Positions 50,971-59,456 of a DNA stretch of 64,000 bases are shown here, piece after piece. Location of the stretch: assembly GCA_004556395.1 (NCBI GenBank), contig SFHK01000004.1, positions 105,370-169,369 on the forward strand, read 5' to 3'. Below the pieces are notes generated by a model. The model searched no databases. It was not told the DNA's origin and worked only from the letters and a program-made list of their open reading frames with translations. The translations under genes were made by a program, and so were the position numbers. Numbering within the stretch: the first letter of the stretch is position 1; each line of letters begins with the position of its first letter. The stretch is from Clostridiales bacterium (GTDB lineage Bacteria > Bacillota > Clostridia > Christensenellales > Aristaeellaceae).

Positions 50971-51007
50971 TCAGGCAGGCCGCCAAGGCCTGCCTGATTT
51001 TTATTTT
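50971..51007 (+). terminator. Terminator between the leader peptide and metN
   Basis: TCAGGCAGGCC (50971-50981) pairs fully with GGCCTGCCTGA (50987-50997), followed by TTTTTATTTT. A smaller hairpin CTCAAAGCATTTGAG sits just upstream at 50951-50965. Confidence 0.9.
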
Positions 51008-51030
51008 ACAACGATCGGAGACTGGTACGC

Positions 51031-52110
51031 ATGGAGAATCCCGTCACCCCCGCCCGCGGGACGCAGGAACCAATGATCCGCCTGAAGCACGTTTCCAAGA
51101 CCTTCACGGACGGCAAGGACGGCGTGAAGGCGCTGGTGGACGTGAATCTGGACATTATGCCCGGCGACATTTTCGGCATCATCGGCTTTTCCGGCGCCGG
51201 CAAGTCCACGCTCGTCCGCTGCATCAACCTTCTGGAGCGTCCCACCGACGGCAGCGTGTTCGTCGCCGGACAGGAGCTGACCAGCCTGAGCGCAGGCCGT
51301 CTTCGGCAGGCGCGCAAGTCGATCGGCATGATCTTCCAGCTGTTCAACCTGATGCGCTCGCGCACGGTGTACGACAACGTGGCTTTCCCGCTGCGCGGTA
51401 TGCACCTTTCCCGCGCGGAGAAGCACAGGAAGGTGACCGAGCTTCTGCGCATCGTCGGCCTTGAGAACCGCATGAACGCCTATCCGGGCATGCTCTCCGG
51501 CGGACAGAAGCAGCGCGTAGCCATCGCCCGCGCGCTGGCCAGCAACCCGAAGGTGCTCTTGTGCGACGAGGCCACCAGCGCGCTCGACCCGCAGACGACG
51601 CAGGACATTCTGTGCCTTCTTCAGAAGCTCAACCGCGAGCTGGGCATTACTGTGGTCGTAATCACCCACGAAATGGCAGTCGTCAAGCAGATCTGCAACC
51701 GCGTCGCCGTGATGGAAAACGGCCGTGTGGTGGAGGAAGGCGAAATCTTCAGCGTCTTCTCCAACCCGCAGATGCCCATCACCCGCCGCTTCATCGCCAC
51801 GACCGACGGTGTGGCGCGAGTGAAAGACCAGATGAGCGAGCTGATCGCGCCGCTGGGTCTGAAGCACGGCGATCTGGTCGTTCAGTTCTCCTTCCAGGGC
51901 TCCAGCGCGGGGCAGGCGCTCGTCAGCTACCTGTCGCGCACCTACGGCATTGATATTTCGATCATCTACGGCAACGTCGAAATGCTGGACGGCAAGCCGC
52001 TGGGCAAGCTGATCACGGTGTTCCGCGGCAATCCCGGCGATATTGACGCCGCGCTCGCCCATATCGACGGCGAACACGTGCGTGCGGAGGTGCTCCACCA
52101 TGCAGAATAA
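51031..52110 (+). CDS. metN: Methionine ABC transporter ATP-binding protein
   Basis: A 359-residue ATPase of the methionine importer. Walker A GFSGAGKST, signature LSGGQKQR, Walker B VLLCDEAT, H-loop VITHEMAV; the carboxyl-terminal NIL domain (about 280-359) is the regulatory methionine-binding module. ATG 51031 is used; an in-frame ATG at 51073 would remove 14 residues before the conserved MIRLKHVSKTF and is possible. It overlaps metI by 11 bases. Confidence 0.95.
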   Translation: MENPVTPARGTQEPMIRLKHVSKTFTDGKDGVKALVDVNLDIMPGDIFGIIGFSGAGKSTLVRCINLLERPTDGSVFVAGQELTSLSAGRLRQARKSIGMIFQLFNLMRSRTVYDNVAFPLRGMHLSRAEKHRKVTELLRIVGLENRMNAYPGMLSGGQKQRVAIARALASNPKVLLCDEATSALDPQTTQDILCLLQKLNRELGITVVVITHEMAVVKQICNRVAVMENGRVVEEGEIFSVFSNPQMPITRRFIATTDGVARVKDQMSELIAPLGLKHGDLVVQFSFQGSSAGQALVSYLSRTYGIDISIIYGNVEMLDGKPLGKLITVFRGNPGDIDAALAHIDGEHVRAEVLHHAE

Positions 52111-52912
52111 CAAAGGCCAAAAGCGCTCCATCGGTTCCCTGCTCAGCCTGATTTTCGTTCTTGCCGTGATCGCCGCCATCGCCATATACTTCCTCGTGGT
52201 GCTGATTCGCGCGGCCAGCGGCGCGGGCACGGTTTCGGAATACCTGAACAACCTGATGCCCAACGTGGTTCGGACGCGCAGGGAATTCTGGAAGAGCCTG
52301 AAGCAGACGCTGCAGATGGTCGGCTATTCCTCGCTGTTCTCGGCGAGCTTCGGTATATTCTTCGGCGTCATTCTGGTCGTCACGCAGAAGGGCGGCATCC
52401 TGGAAAGCCGACCGATTTTCCAGCTGCTGGACAAGCTGATCAACTTCTTCCGTTCGATTCCCTTCATTATATTAGTGGCGCTTCTGATCCCCACCACGCG
52501 CAAGCTGGTCGGAACCTCCATCGGCGTGAAGGGCGCAATCTTCCCGCTGGTCGTGGCCACGGTGCCGTTCTTCTCAAGGCAGATTCACGCGGCGCTGTGC
52601 GAGGTGGACGGCGGCATGGTGGAAGCCGCCCGCGCAATGGGTCTCAGCCCCGCGTCCATCATCCTGCGCGTGTACCTGCGCGAGGGTCTGCCCGGAATGA
52701 TCCGCGGCGCGACGATCACCATCGTCAACATCATCGCCCTCACCGCCATGGCGGGCACCGTCGGCTCCGGCGGACTTGGCGACTACGCCATCCGCTACGG
52801 CTATCAGCGCGTCATGACCGACGTAACCGTCGTCACGATCATCGTCGTTCTGCTGATGGTAACCATCATCCAGACGCTCGGCACGTTCCTCGAGCGCGTC
52901 ACCACTCACTAA
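52100..52912 (+). CDS. metI: Methionine ABC transporter permease
   Basis: A 270-residue permease with five or so helices. The EAA motif EAARAMGLSPASIILRVYLREGLP contacts MetN, and ALTAMAGTVGSGGLGDYAIRYGYQR is strongly conserved in MetI. It has a longer amino-terminal tail than E. coli MetI. The start lies inside the metN end. Confidence 0.95.
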   Translation: MQNNKGQKRSIGSLLSLIFVLAVIAAIAIYFLVVLIRAASGAGTVSEYLNNLMPNVVRTRREFWKSLKQTLQMVGYSSLFSASFGIFFGVILVVTQKGGILESRPIFQLLDKLINFFRSIPFIILVALLIPTTRKLVGTSIGVKGAIFPLVVATVPFFSRQIHAALCEVDGGMVEAARAMGLSPASIILRVYLREGLPGMIRGATITIVNIIALTAMAGTVGSGGLGDYAIRYGYQRVMTDVTVVTIIVVLLMVTIIQTLGTFLERVTTH

Positions 52913-52972
52913 ACCGCCCCGGCCGGGGGTTTAGCATAGAAACCGCATCACATTCAAAGGAGGCCATCTGTC

Positions 52973-53791
52973 ATGAAAAAGGCTCTGTCTCTCGTACTGG
53001 TTCTGGCATTCTCCTTCGCGTTCTTCGCGAGCGCGGAGACGACGCACGTCAAGGTCGGCATCGTAGGCTCCACCAACGAGCAGTGGACGGACGTTCTCGT
53101 TCCCAAGCTCGCGGAAGAGGGCATCGAAATTGAGCTCGTCGCTTTCTCCGACTACGTAATGCCCAACATCGCGCTGGCTTCCGGCGACATCGACCTGAAC
53201 GCCTTCCAGCACTACAATTTCCTCAACAGCTGGAACAACGAAAATTCCGCGACCTACGGCGTGAAGCTCGTCGCCATCGGCGAAACGCTGATCGCGCCCC
53301 TGTCCCTGTATTCCGACAAGTACACCTCCGTGGATCAGTTCCAGAAGGGCGACACCATCCTCGTGATGAACGACCCCACTAACGAGGCCCGCGCGCTGCA
53401 GATGCTGGCCAGCCTGAACCTGATCAAGCTCGCCGACAACCTGACCAGCTACGCCACCGTCGTCGACATCGTTGAGAATCCCCTCGAGCTGAACATCTAC
53501 GAGATGGACGCTTCCATGATCGGTTCCCAGATGAGCGACAGCTCCGTCGCCGCCGGCTTCATGAACGGCCAGTACGCGACGCAGGCGGGTTATCCCCACG
53601 AGAGCGCCATTGCCATCGAAGCCTTTGATCCCAACAACGCCGACCAGCGCGGCATCGTAAACATCATCGCCGCCCGCGAAACCGACGCTGAGAACCCCGT
53701 TTACCTGCGCATCGCCGAGGCCTATCAGTGCGACGAGGTCGCCGAGGTATTCGAAACGCTGTATAAAGGCTCATTCGAACCCGCGTGGTAA
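52973..53791 (+). CDS. metQ: Methionine ABC transporter substrate-binding protein
   Basis: A 272-residue NlpA/MetQ-family protein. Signal MKKALSLVLVLAFSFAFFASA then ETTHVKVG: a signal-peptidase-I site and no lipobox cysteine, unlike usual MetQ lipoproteins. Family segments include DIDLNAFQHYNFLNSWN and PTNEARALQMLASLNLIKL. AAAGGAGG precedes the ATG by 9 bases. It is followed by a strong terminator. Confidence 0.94.
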   Translation: MKKALSLVLVLAFSFAFFASAETTHVKVGIVGSTNEQWTDVLVPKLAEEGIEIELVAFSDYVMPNIALASGDIDLNAFQHYNFLNSWNNENSATYGVKLVAIGETLIAPLSLYSDKYTSVDQFQKGDTILVMNDPTNEARALQMLASLNLIKLADNLTSYATVVDIVENPLELNIYEMDASMIGSQMSDSSVAAGFMNGQYATQAGYPHESAIAIEAFDPNNADQRGIVNIIAARETDAENPVYLRIAEAYQCDEVAEVFETLYKGSFEPAW

Positions 53792-53807
53792 TCGGTCATT
53801 TTCCCAC

Positions 53808-53845
53808 AAAACGCCTTCCCGGTCTTTCTCCGGGAGGGCGTTTTT
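53808..53845 (+). terminator. Terminator after metQ
   Basis: AAACGCCTTCCCGG and CCGGGAGGGCGTT arms, followed by TTTTT. Confidence 0.9.
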
Positions 53846-53908
53846 GCAACCGTGCGTGCGGAGCCTTGGCAAGCGCCGCTCTTTTTCCGCCGTTTTGCGT
53901 GTAAAAAT

Positions 53909-53971
53909 GCATAATCATCTATGCTAAATTTCGTGTCATGCGTTGACAGACTGGGAGTGCATAAGTATAAT
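53909..53971 (+). promoter_or_regulatory. livJ promoter and upstream inverted repeat
   Basis: TTGACA (53943-53948), 17-base spacer, TATAAT (53966-53971). Upstream lies GCATAATCATCTATGC (53909-53924), an inverted repeat with arms GCATA/TATGC that could bind a regulator. Confidence 0.8.
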
Positions 53972-53997
53972 ATAGACCAACTCAGAAAGGAAAGTGA

Positions 53998-55140
53998 GTG
54001 ATCCCCATGAAGAAACGTTTTGCCTGTCTCTTTCTTGCCCTTATGCTCGCGTTCGGCGCTGCCGCGTCCGCGGAGAGCGTCAAGGTAGGACTGATCGCGC
54101 CGCTGACCGGCGAGGTTGCGGTGTACGGCAATGCCGTCAAGGAAGCCGTACAGCTGTATATTGACGACTTTAATGCCGCGGATCATCCCTTCGACATCAA
54201 CCTGATCATCTATGACGATAAGGGCGATCCCACCGAAGCCATGAACGCCTACAATAAGCTGGTCTATCAGGACGACATCGCCGTGCTGCTCGGCCCGGTC
54301 ACCTCCTCCCCGACCTTCGGCGTGGCCGAAGCCTCCGTGGACGACGGCATCCCGGCGCTGACCCCGACCGCGACGCACCCGGACGTGACCACCTACGGCA
54401 ACAACTTCTTCCGCGCCTGCTTTGAGGATCCGTTCCAGGGCGGCTCGATGGCGAAGTTCGCTTCGAGCGAGCTGAAGGCCACCACTGCGGCCATCATCTA
54501 CAACAACGCGGACACCTACTCCATCGGCCTGCGCGACGCGTTCATGAAGACAGCGGAAGAGGTCGGCCTGACCGTGACCACGACGGAAGCCTACGGCGCG
54601 TCCGACATCGACTTCCGCGCGCAGCTGACCAACATCATCAAGACCAACCCGGACGTGCTGTTCATCCCCTACTACTACAACGTGACCTACATGATCTGCT
54701 CTCAGGCGCGTGAGCTGGGCTACACCGGCACCTTCCTGGGCGTAGACGGCACCGACGGCGTGCTCGCCATCGAAGGCGCGGATGTGTCCGTGTTTGACGG
54801 CATGTACTTCGCCAACCACTACTCCGCGGACTCCGACAGCCCGGTTACGCAGGCCTTCATCAAGGAGTACACGGACAAATATGGCGCAACCCCGAACGCG
54901 CTGGCCGCTCTGGGCTACGACGGTGCGATGATCGTCTGCGACGCGCTCGAGCGCGTGAACAACGACGGCGTGAAGATCGACGGCGAAAGCTCCTACGAAG
55001 CGATCATCGAAGCGCTCCGCGCCACCGAGGTGGACGGCGTAACCGGCCACATCACCTTCGACGAGAACAACAACCCCATCAAGACCCTGTCTATCATCCA
55101 GATCAAGGACGGCGCGTACCACTTCTACATGAACTACTGA
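53998..55140 (+). CDS. Branched-chain amino acid-type ABC transporter substrate-binding protein
   Basis: A 380-residue periplasmic-binding protein of the LivJ/Leu-Ile-Val type. Signal MKKRFACLFLALMLAFG, cleavage near ASA-ES, no lipobox. KVGLIAPLTGEVAVYGNAVK and ALLGPVTSSPTFGVAE are family motifs. The GTG at 53998 has the best spacing from AAGGA (6 bases); the ATG at 54007 is the alternative. First gene of livJHMGF. The substrate is assumed to be hydrophobic amino acids; the class also includes urea and amide binders. Confidence 0.92.
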   Translation: MIPMKKRFACLFLALMLAFGAAASAESVKVGLIAPLTGEVAVYGNAVKEAVQLYIDDFNAADHPFDINLIIYDDKGDPTEAMNAYNKLVYQDDIAVLLGPVTSSPTFGVAEASVDDGIPALTPTATHPDVTTYGNNFFRACFEDPFQGGSMAKFASSELKATTAAIIYNNADTYSIGLRDAFMKTAEEVGLTVTTTEAYGASDIDFRAQLTNIIKTNPDVLFIPYYYNVTYMICSQARELGYTGTFLGVDGTDGVLAIEGADVSVFDGMYFANHYSADSDSPVTQAFIKEYTDKYGATPNALAALGYDGAMIVCDALERVNNDGVKIDGESSYEAIIEALRATEVDGVTGHITFDENNNPIKTLSIIQIKDGAYHFYMNY

Positions 55141-55175
55141 TTTTTCCCGGCCGTCCCTTCGAATCGGCCCGTTCG

Positions 55176-55211
55176 GCTGCCGCGATTCGCGCCTGTGCGT
55201 TTCGCGGCAGC
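55176..55211 (+). other. Intercistronic hairpin livJ-livH
   Basis: GCTGCCGCGA (55176-55185) and TCGCGGCAGC (55202-55211) pair perfectly without a T-run, so it probably protects the livJ message 3' end or trims readthrough. The whole gap is 133 bases. Confidence 0.6.
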
Positions 55212-55273
55212 AGGGCGTATCTATGGAAACCTAAGGGAACCCACAAAAATCACGGAAGCGTGGCGAAGCACCT

Positions 55274-56146
55274 ATGGCATTTCTCTCCCACCTGATTTAC
55301 GGCCTTCAGCTCGGCACAATCTACGCGCTGGTGGCGCTGGGCTACAGCATGGTCTATGGCATTATCCGCCTGATCAATTTTGCGCACGGCGACATTATCA
55401 TGGTCGCCTCCTTCGTCGTGTGGTATCTGATCGCGCGTCTGAACGTGCCCGTCTGGCTGAGCATACTCATTTGCGTCGCCTTTACCTCGCTTCTCGGCGT
55501 CGCCATTGAAAAACTGGCGTACAAGCCGCTCAGACATTCGGCGCGCATCTCGCTTCTGATCACCGCCATCGGAATCAGCTTTTTCCTGCAGAATGCCGCG
55601 CAGCTGATCTTCGGCGCGGATCCGGTCATGTTTGAAAACCTCTTCCCCGGCAACCTCTCGCTGGGCGCGCTGACCGTGTCGCGCGTGTCGGTGATTATCA
55701 TCTGCGTGTCCATCGTTCTGATGATCGCGCTGGTGCTGCTGGTGAACAAGACCCGCATGGGACGCGCCATGCGCGCCGTGTCCGAGGACGAAAGCACCGC
55801 GGCGCTGATGGGTATCAACGTGAACACGACGATTTCCTTCGCGTTCGCGCTCGGCTCGGCGCTGGCGGCCGTGGCGGCGATTCTGTATTCCTGCGCCTAC
55901 ACGCAGATTTCCCCGACGATGGGCGGCATGCTGGGTTTGAAGGCCTTCGTCGCCGCCGTGCTGGGCGGCATCGGCTCCATTCCGGGCGCGATGCTGGGCG
56001 GCATCCTCATCGGCATCTGCGAAACGCTGACGAAGGCGTACATTTCCTCATCCTTCGCCGACGCCATCGTTTTCGGCATTCTGATCGTCGTTCTGATCAT
56101 TCGTCCGTCCGGCCTGCTGGGCGTAAAAACCAAGGAGAAAGTGTAG
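55274..56146 (+). CDS. livH: Branched-chain amino acid ABC transporter permease LivH
   Basis: A 290-residue permease with about eight helices. ALVALGYSMVYGIIRLINFAHGD near the start and AVLGGIGSIPGAMLGGILIG near the end are LivH hallmarks. Weak ribosome binding site. livM begins directly after its stop. Confidence 0.95.
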   Translation: MAFLSHLIYGLQLGTIYALVALGYSMVYGIIRLINFAHGDIIMVASFVVWYLIARLNVPVWLSILICVAFTSLLGVAIEKLAYKPLRHSARISLLITAIGISFFLQNAAQLIFGADPVMFENLFPGNLSLGALTVSRVSVIIICVSIVLMIALVLLVNKTRMGRAMRAVSEDESTAALMGINVNTTISFAFALGSALAAVAAILYSCAYTQISPTMGGMLGLKAFVAAVLGGIGSIPGAMLGGILIGICETLTKAYISSSFADAIVFGILIVVLIIRPSGLLGVKTKEKV

Positions 56147-57229
56147 GTGACGCGCATGGAAAAGCGAATTTTCAAAACCACCTGGTCGCGCTACCTGCTC
56201 AATACGCTGGCAACGGCGGCGCTGATCACCGTGCTCATGGTGCTGGTTGACACGAAGCAGATCAACAAGTACAATCAGGGTCTTCTGATTCAGATCGGCT
56301 TCAACATCATTCTGGCCGTTTCCCTGAACCTGTCCGCCGGCTTCCTCGGCCAGTTGCCGCTGGGCCACGCGGGCTTCATGTCCGTCGGCGCGTACACCGC
56401 GGCGCTGTTCACCAAGGGCGTGAACCTGCCGCAGTCCGTCGCGTTCCCGCTGGGCGTGCTGGTCGGCGCGTTCGTCGCCTTCCTGTTCGGCATCCTGATC
56501 GGCCTTCCGGCGCTGCGCCTGAAGGGCGACTATCTGGCGATTATCACGCTGGGCTTCAGCGAGATTATCCGCGTCATTATCCAGAATCTGGACTTCACCG
56601 GCGGCGCGGCGGGGCTGCGCAAGATTCCCAAGTACACCACCGTGGGCTGGACGATCTTCTGGGTCGTCGTTACCCTGTTCCTGATCTGCACGCTGATCAA
56701 GTCGCGCCACGGCCGCGCCATTCTCTCCATTCGCGAGGATGAAATCGCCGCCGAGGCCTCCGGCGTCTCCACCACGTATTACAAGGTGACGACCTTCGCG
56801 CTTTCCGCCGCCTTCGCGGGCGTCGCGGGCGCGCTGTACGCGCACTATATGCGCATCCTCGATCCCGCCTACTTCGATTTCATGAAGTCCGCCGAGATTC
56901 TGGTCATGGTGGTGCTGGGCGGCATGGGCTCAATCATCGGCTCAGTCTTCGCCGCTACCGTGCTGACCCTGCTGCCCGAATGGCTGCGCGACCTGGCCGC
57001 GCTTCCCTTCTTCACCACGCTGCCCGCGTGGGTCGGCAAGGTGATTGAAAACCGCATGATCATCTACGCGCTGATTCTGGTGCTGGTGATGATCTTCAAG
57101 CCCTCCGGCCTGTTCGGCCGCTATGATTTCTCGCTGGGCAAGGAGCTGGATCGCGTGTTCCGCGGCATTCGCCGCCTGCTCGGCCTTGACAAGCGCAGCG
57201 GGAAGCCCTCGAAAGGAGGCGAAAACTGA
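56147..57229 (+). CDS. livM: Branched-chain amino acid ABC transporter permease LivM
   Basis: A 360-residue permease. LSAGFLGQLPLGHAGFMSVGAY and MVVLGGMGSIIGSVFAATVL are LivM motifs. The GTG at 56147, 8 bases after AAGGAG and touching the livH stop, is chosen over ATG 56156. The carboxyl tail is basic. Confidence 0.93.
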   Translation: MTRMEKRIFKTTWSRYLLNTLATAALITVLMVLVDTKQINKYNQGLLIQIGFNIILAVSLNLSAGFLGQLPLGHAGFMSVGAYTAALFTKGVNLPQSVAFPLGVLVGAFVAFLFGILIGLPALRLKGDYLAIITLGFSEIIRVIIQNLDFTGGAAGLRKIPKYTTVGWTIFWVVVTLFLICTLIKSRHGRAILSIREDEIAAEASGVSTTYYKVTTFALSAAFAGVAGALYAHYMRILDPAYFDFMKSAEILVMVVLGGMGSIIGSVFAATVLTLLPEWLRDLAALPFFTTLPAWVGKVIENRMIIYALILVLVMIFKPSGLFGRYDFSLGKELDRVFRGIRRLLGLDKRSGKPSKGGEN

Positions 57230-58074
57230 TGTCCTCCACGGTATTGGACGTACATGCCTTAGGCATCAATTTCGCCGGTCTGCAGGCGCTGGATGAGTTC
57301 AACATTCAGGTGAAGGACGGCGAGATCGTCGGACTGATCGGCCCGAACGGCGCCGGTAAGACCACGGTTTTCAACCTTCTGACCAACGTATACCGCCCCA
57401 CGCGCGGCTCCATCACGCTGAAGGAGCACGACACCTCCGGCCTCTCCGTGCACGAGACCGCCCGCAGCGGCATCGCGCGCACGTTCCAGAACATTCGCCT
57501 GTTCAAGGAGCTGCCGGTCATCGACAACATCCTGATCGCGCTCAACAAGCCCGCGAACGCCGGATGGCTGGAGACGCTTCTGCGCAAGTTCGGCTTCTTC
57601 CGCCTGAGCACCGGCGAGGGCATGAGCTATTCGTGGCTGGAAGCCATGCTTCGTCTGCCGCGCTACTGGAAGGAAGAAAAGCTGGCGCGTGAAAAAGCCA
57701 TGCAGCTTCTGAGCGTGTTCCACATGGAAGACCTCGCGGACGCGCCGGCCGGCTCCCTCCCCTATGGCGCACAGCGCCGGCTGGAGATTCTGCGCGCGCT
57801 GGCCACGAATCCCCGCGTGCTTCTGCTGGACGAGCCCGCCGCGGGCATGAACCCATCGGAGACGGCGGAGCTTCTGCCAACGCTGCGCGAGATTCGCGAC
57901 CGCTTCGGCGTGGCGATCATCCTGATCGAGCACGACATGAGCCTGGTCATGAACATCTGCGAGCGCATCATCGTTCTGAACTACGGCCTGATCATCGCCG
58001 AGGGCACGCCGGAAGAGATTCGCAACAATCCCATGGTCATCGAGGCATACCTCGGACAGCAGAGAGGTGAATGA
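57229..58074 (+). CDS. livG: Branched-chain amino acid ABC transporter ATP-binding protein LivG
   Basis: A 281-residue ATPase. Walker A GPNGAGKTT, Q-loop RTFQNIRLF, Walker B VLLLDEPAAGMNP, H-loop LIEHDMSLVM. An insert around residues 110-160 makes it longer than LivG of E. coli (255). The ATG overlaps the livM stop (TGATG). Confidence 0.95.
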   Translation: MSSTVLDVHALGINFAGLQALDEFNIQVKDGEIVGLIGPNGAGKTTVFNLLTNVYRPTRGSITLKEHDTSGLSVHETARSGIARTFQNIRLFKELPVIDNILIALNKPANAGWLETLLRKFGFFRLSTGEGMSYSWLEAMLRLPRYWKEEKLAREKAMQLLSVFHMEDLADAPAGSLPYGAQRRLEILRALATNPRVLLLDEPAAGMNPSETAELLPTLREIRDRFGVAIILIEHDMSLVMNICERIIVLNYGLIIAEGTPEEIRNNPMVIEAYLGQQRGE

Positions 58075-58075
58075 T

Positions 58076-58777
58076 ATGCTGAAAGTGGAAAACATCAACG
58101 TCTATTACGGCGCGATTCATGCCATTCAGGGCATATCGTTTGAGGTGCATCAGGGCGAAATCGTCACGCTGATCGGCGCGAATGGCGCGGGAAAATCCAC
58201 CACGCTGAAAACCGTGTCCGGCCAGCTGCGCACCCGCACCGGCTCCATCACCTTTATGAACGAGAACATTTCCCGTCTCGACCCGTACAAGATCGCCCGC
58301 AAGGGGCTTGTGCAGGTTCCGGAAGGGCGTAAAATCTTCCAGAAGCTGTCCGTGGAGGAAAACCTCTTCATCGGCGGCTATACCCGCGAGCGCGCGGAGA
58401 TCGAAGCGACCATGAACGACGTGTACCAGCGCTTCCCCCGCCTGAAGGAACGCCGCAGGCAGGTGGCCGGAACGCTCTCCGGCGGCGAACAGCAGATGCT
58501 CGCCATCGGCCGCGCGCTGATGTCCAAGCCCCGCCTGATCATGCTCGACGAGCCGTCCATGGGCCTGGCTCCGCTGCTTGTAAGCCAGATTTTCTCCATC
58601 ATTCGCGAGCTGAAGGACACCGGCGTGACCATCCTGCTCGTGGAGCAGAACGCCCGCATGGCGCTGCGCATCGCCGACCGCGCCTACGTGCTCGAAACCG
58701 GGCGCGTCAAGCTCTCCGACAGCGCGGACGCTTTGCTCAATAACGACGAAGTTCAGAAGGCCTATCTCGGCGGCTGA
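58076..58777 (+). CDS. livF: Branched-chain amino acid ABC transporter ATP-binding protein LivF
   Basis: A 233-residue ATPase. Walker A GANGAGKST, RTGSITFMNENIS, the family's VPEGRKIFQKLSVEENL, signature LSGGEQQML, Walker B LIMLDEPSMGLAP. ATG 58076 has AGAGG 8 bases upstream, preferred to GTG 58067. Last gene of the liv operon. Confidence 0.95.
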   Translation: MLKVENINVYYGAIHAIQGISFEVHQGEIVTLIGANGAGKSTTLKTVSGQLRTRTGSITFMNENISRLDPYKIARKGLVQVPEGRKIFQKLSVEENLFIGGYTRERAEIEATMNDVYQRFPRLKERRRQVAGTLSGGEQQMLAIGRALMSKPRLIMLDEPSMGLAPLLVSQIFSIIRELKDTGVTILLVEQNARMALRIADRAYVLETGRVKLSDSADALLNNDEVQKAYLGG

Positions 58778-58796
58778 TCCCACCGTTCCCCTGCAT

Positions 58797-58831
58797 CCGC
58801 GGGACCGGAAATTCGGTTCCGCGGCTTTTTT
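58797..58831 (+). terminator. Terminator after livF
   Basis: CCGCGGGACCG and CGGTTCCGCGG arms followed by six Ts. Confidence 0.88.
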
Positions 58832-58875
58832 GCGCCGCGGATACAGAAAAAACATACCAACGGACGGCTTCCCTC

Positions 58876-58951
58876 TTGAACTTCCCGATGATGCGTGCTA
58901 TACTGTTCGCGAAATTCGGTTGTACATACAATCATTTGGTTGTATCTGCAA
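58876..58951 (+). promoter_or_regulatory. Promoter and twin operators of the marR-ABC operon
   Basis: TTGAAC (58876-58881), 17-base spacer, TATACT (58899-58904). Two related palindromes follow just past the start site: TTGTACATACAA (58920-58931) and TTGTATCTGCAA (58940-58951), 20 bases apart. A MarR dimer at each would block transcription. Confidence 0.7.
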
Positions 58952-58976
58952 TTACTTTGAAATCGAGGCGACGGAC

Positions 58977-59456
58977 ATGGAACATTCCGCAAGAAAGATC
59001 ACCAGGATTGCCCGCGAGGCGGAGCGCTTCGTGCTGCTGACCATGCGCGGCGGCGGCATAGGCACGGCGGAAATCGACTGCATCCACGCGGTGCGGCATC
59101 ATCCGGGCATCACCCAGACGGAGCTTGCCGCCGCGCTGAACACTGACAAGCCCGCCATTGCCCGCCGCACGGCGAGCCTTGAGCGCAAGGGCTACCTTCG
59201 GCGCGAGCCCAATCCCGAGGACGGCCGCAGTCAGCTTCTGTTCCCGACGGCGCTGGCCGAGGGATTGCGCGACGCGAAGGCGGACGCGGAGAGCGCCTTC
59301 TACGATTACCTTCTTGCCGAGCTGGACGAGGAAGGCCGCGCCGCCTTCCTTTCCGCGCTGGATACGCTCTATCGCCGATCCAAGGAGGAAAGCCGCGCCG
59401 GCTTCCCGCACATCAGACAGCAGCTGGAGGAGCAAACCCATGAAGCCAGAGAATAA
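58977..59456 (+). CDS. MarR family transcriptional regulator
   Basis: A 159-residue winged-helix regulator. GITQTELAAALNTDKPAIARRTASLERKGYLRREPNPEDGRSQ is split across the recognition helix and wing, ending in the DxRSxxxxxT pattern. ATG 58977 follows GAGGCGACG. It overlaps the exporter gene by 17 bases and probably represses the operon through the twin palindromes. Confidence 0.92.
   Translation: MEHSARKITRIAREAERFVLLTMRGGGIGTAEIDCIHAVRHHPGITQTELAAALNTDKPAIARRTASLERKGYLRREPNPEDGRSQLLFPTALAEGLRDAKADAESAFYDYLLAELDEEGRAAFLSALDTLYRRSKEESRAGFPHIRQQLEEQTHEARE

Noticed and set aside
50815..51030. SAM riboswitch or T-box upstream of metN
   Set aside because: No SAM-I core or T-box GGTACCGCG is visible; the Met-rich reading frame explains the leader better.
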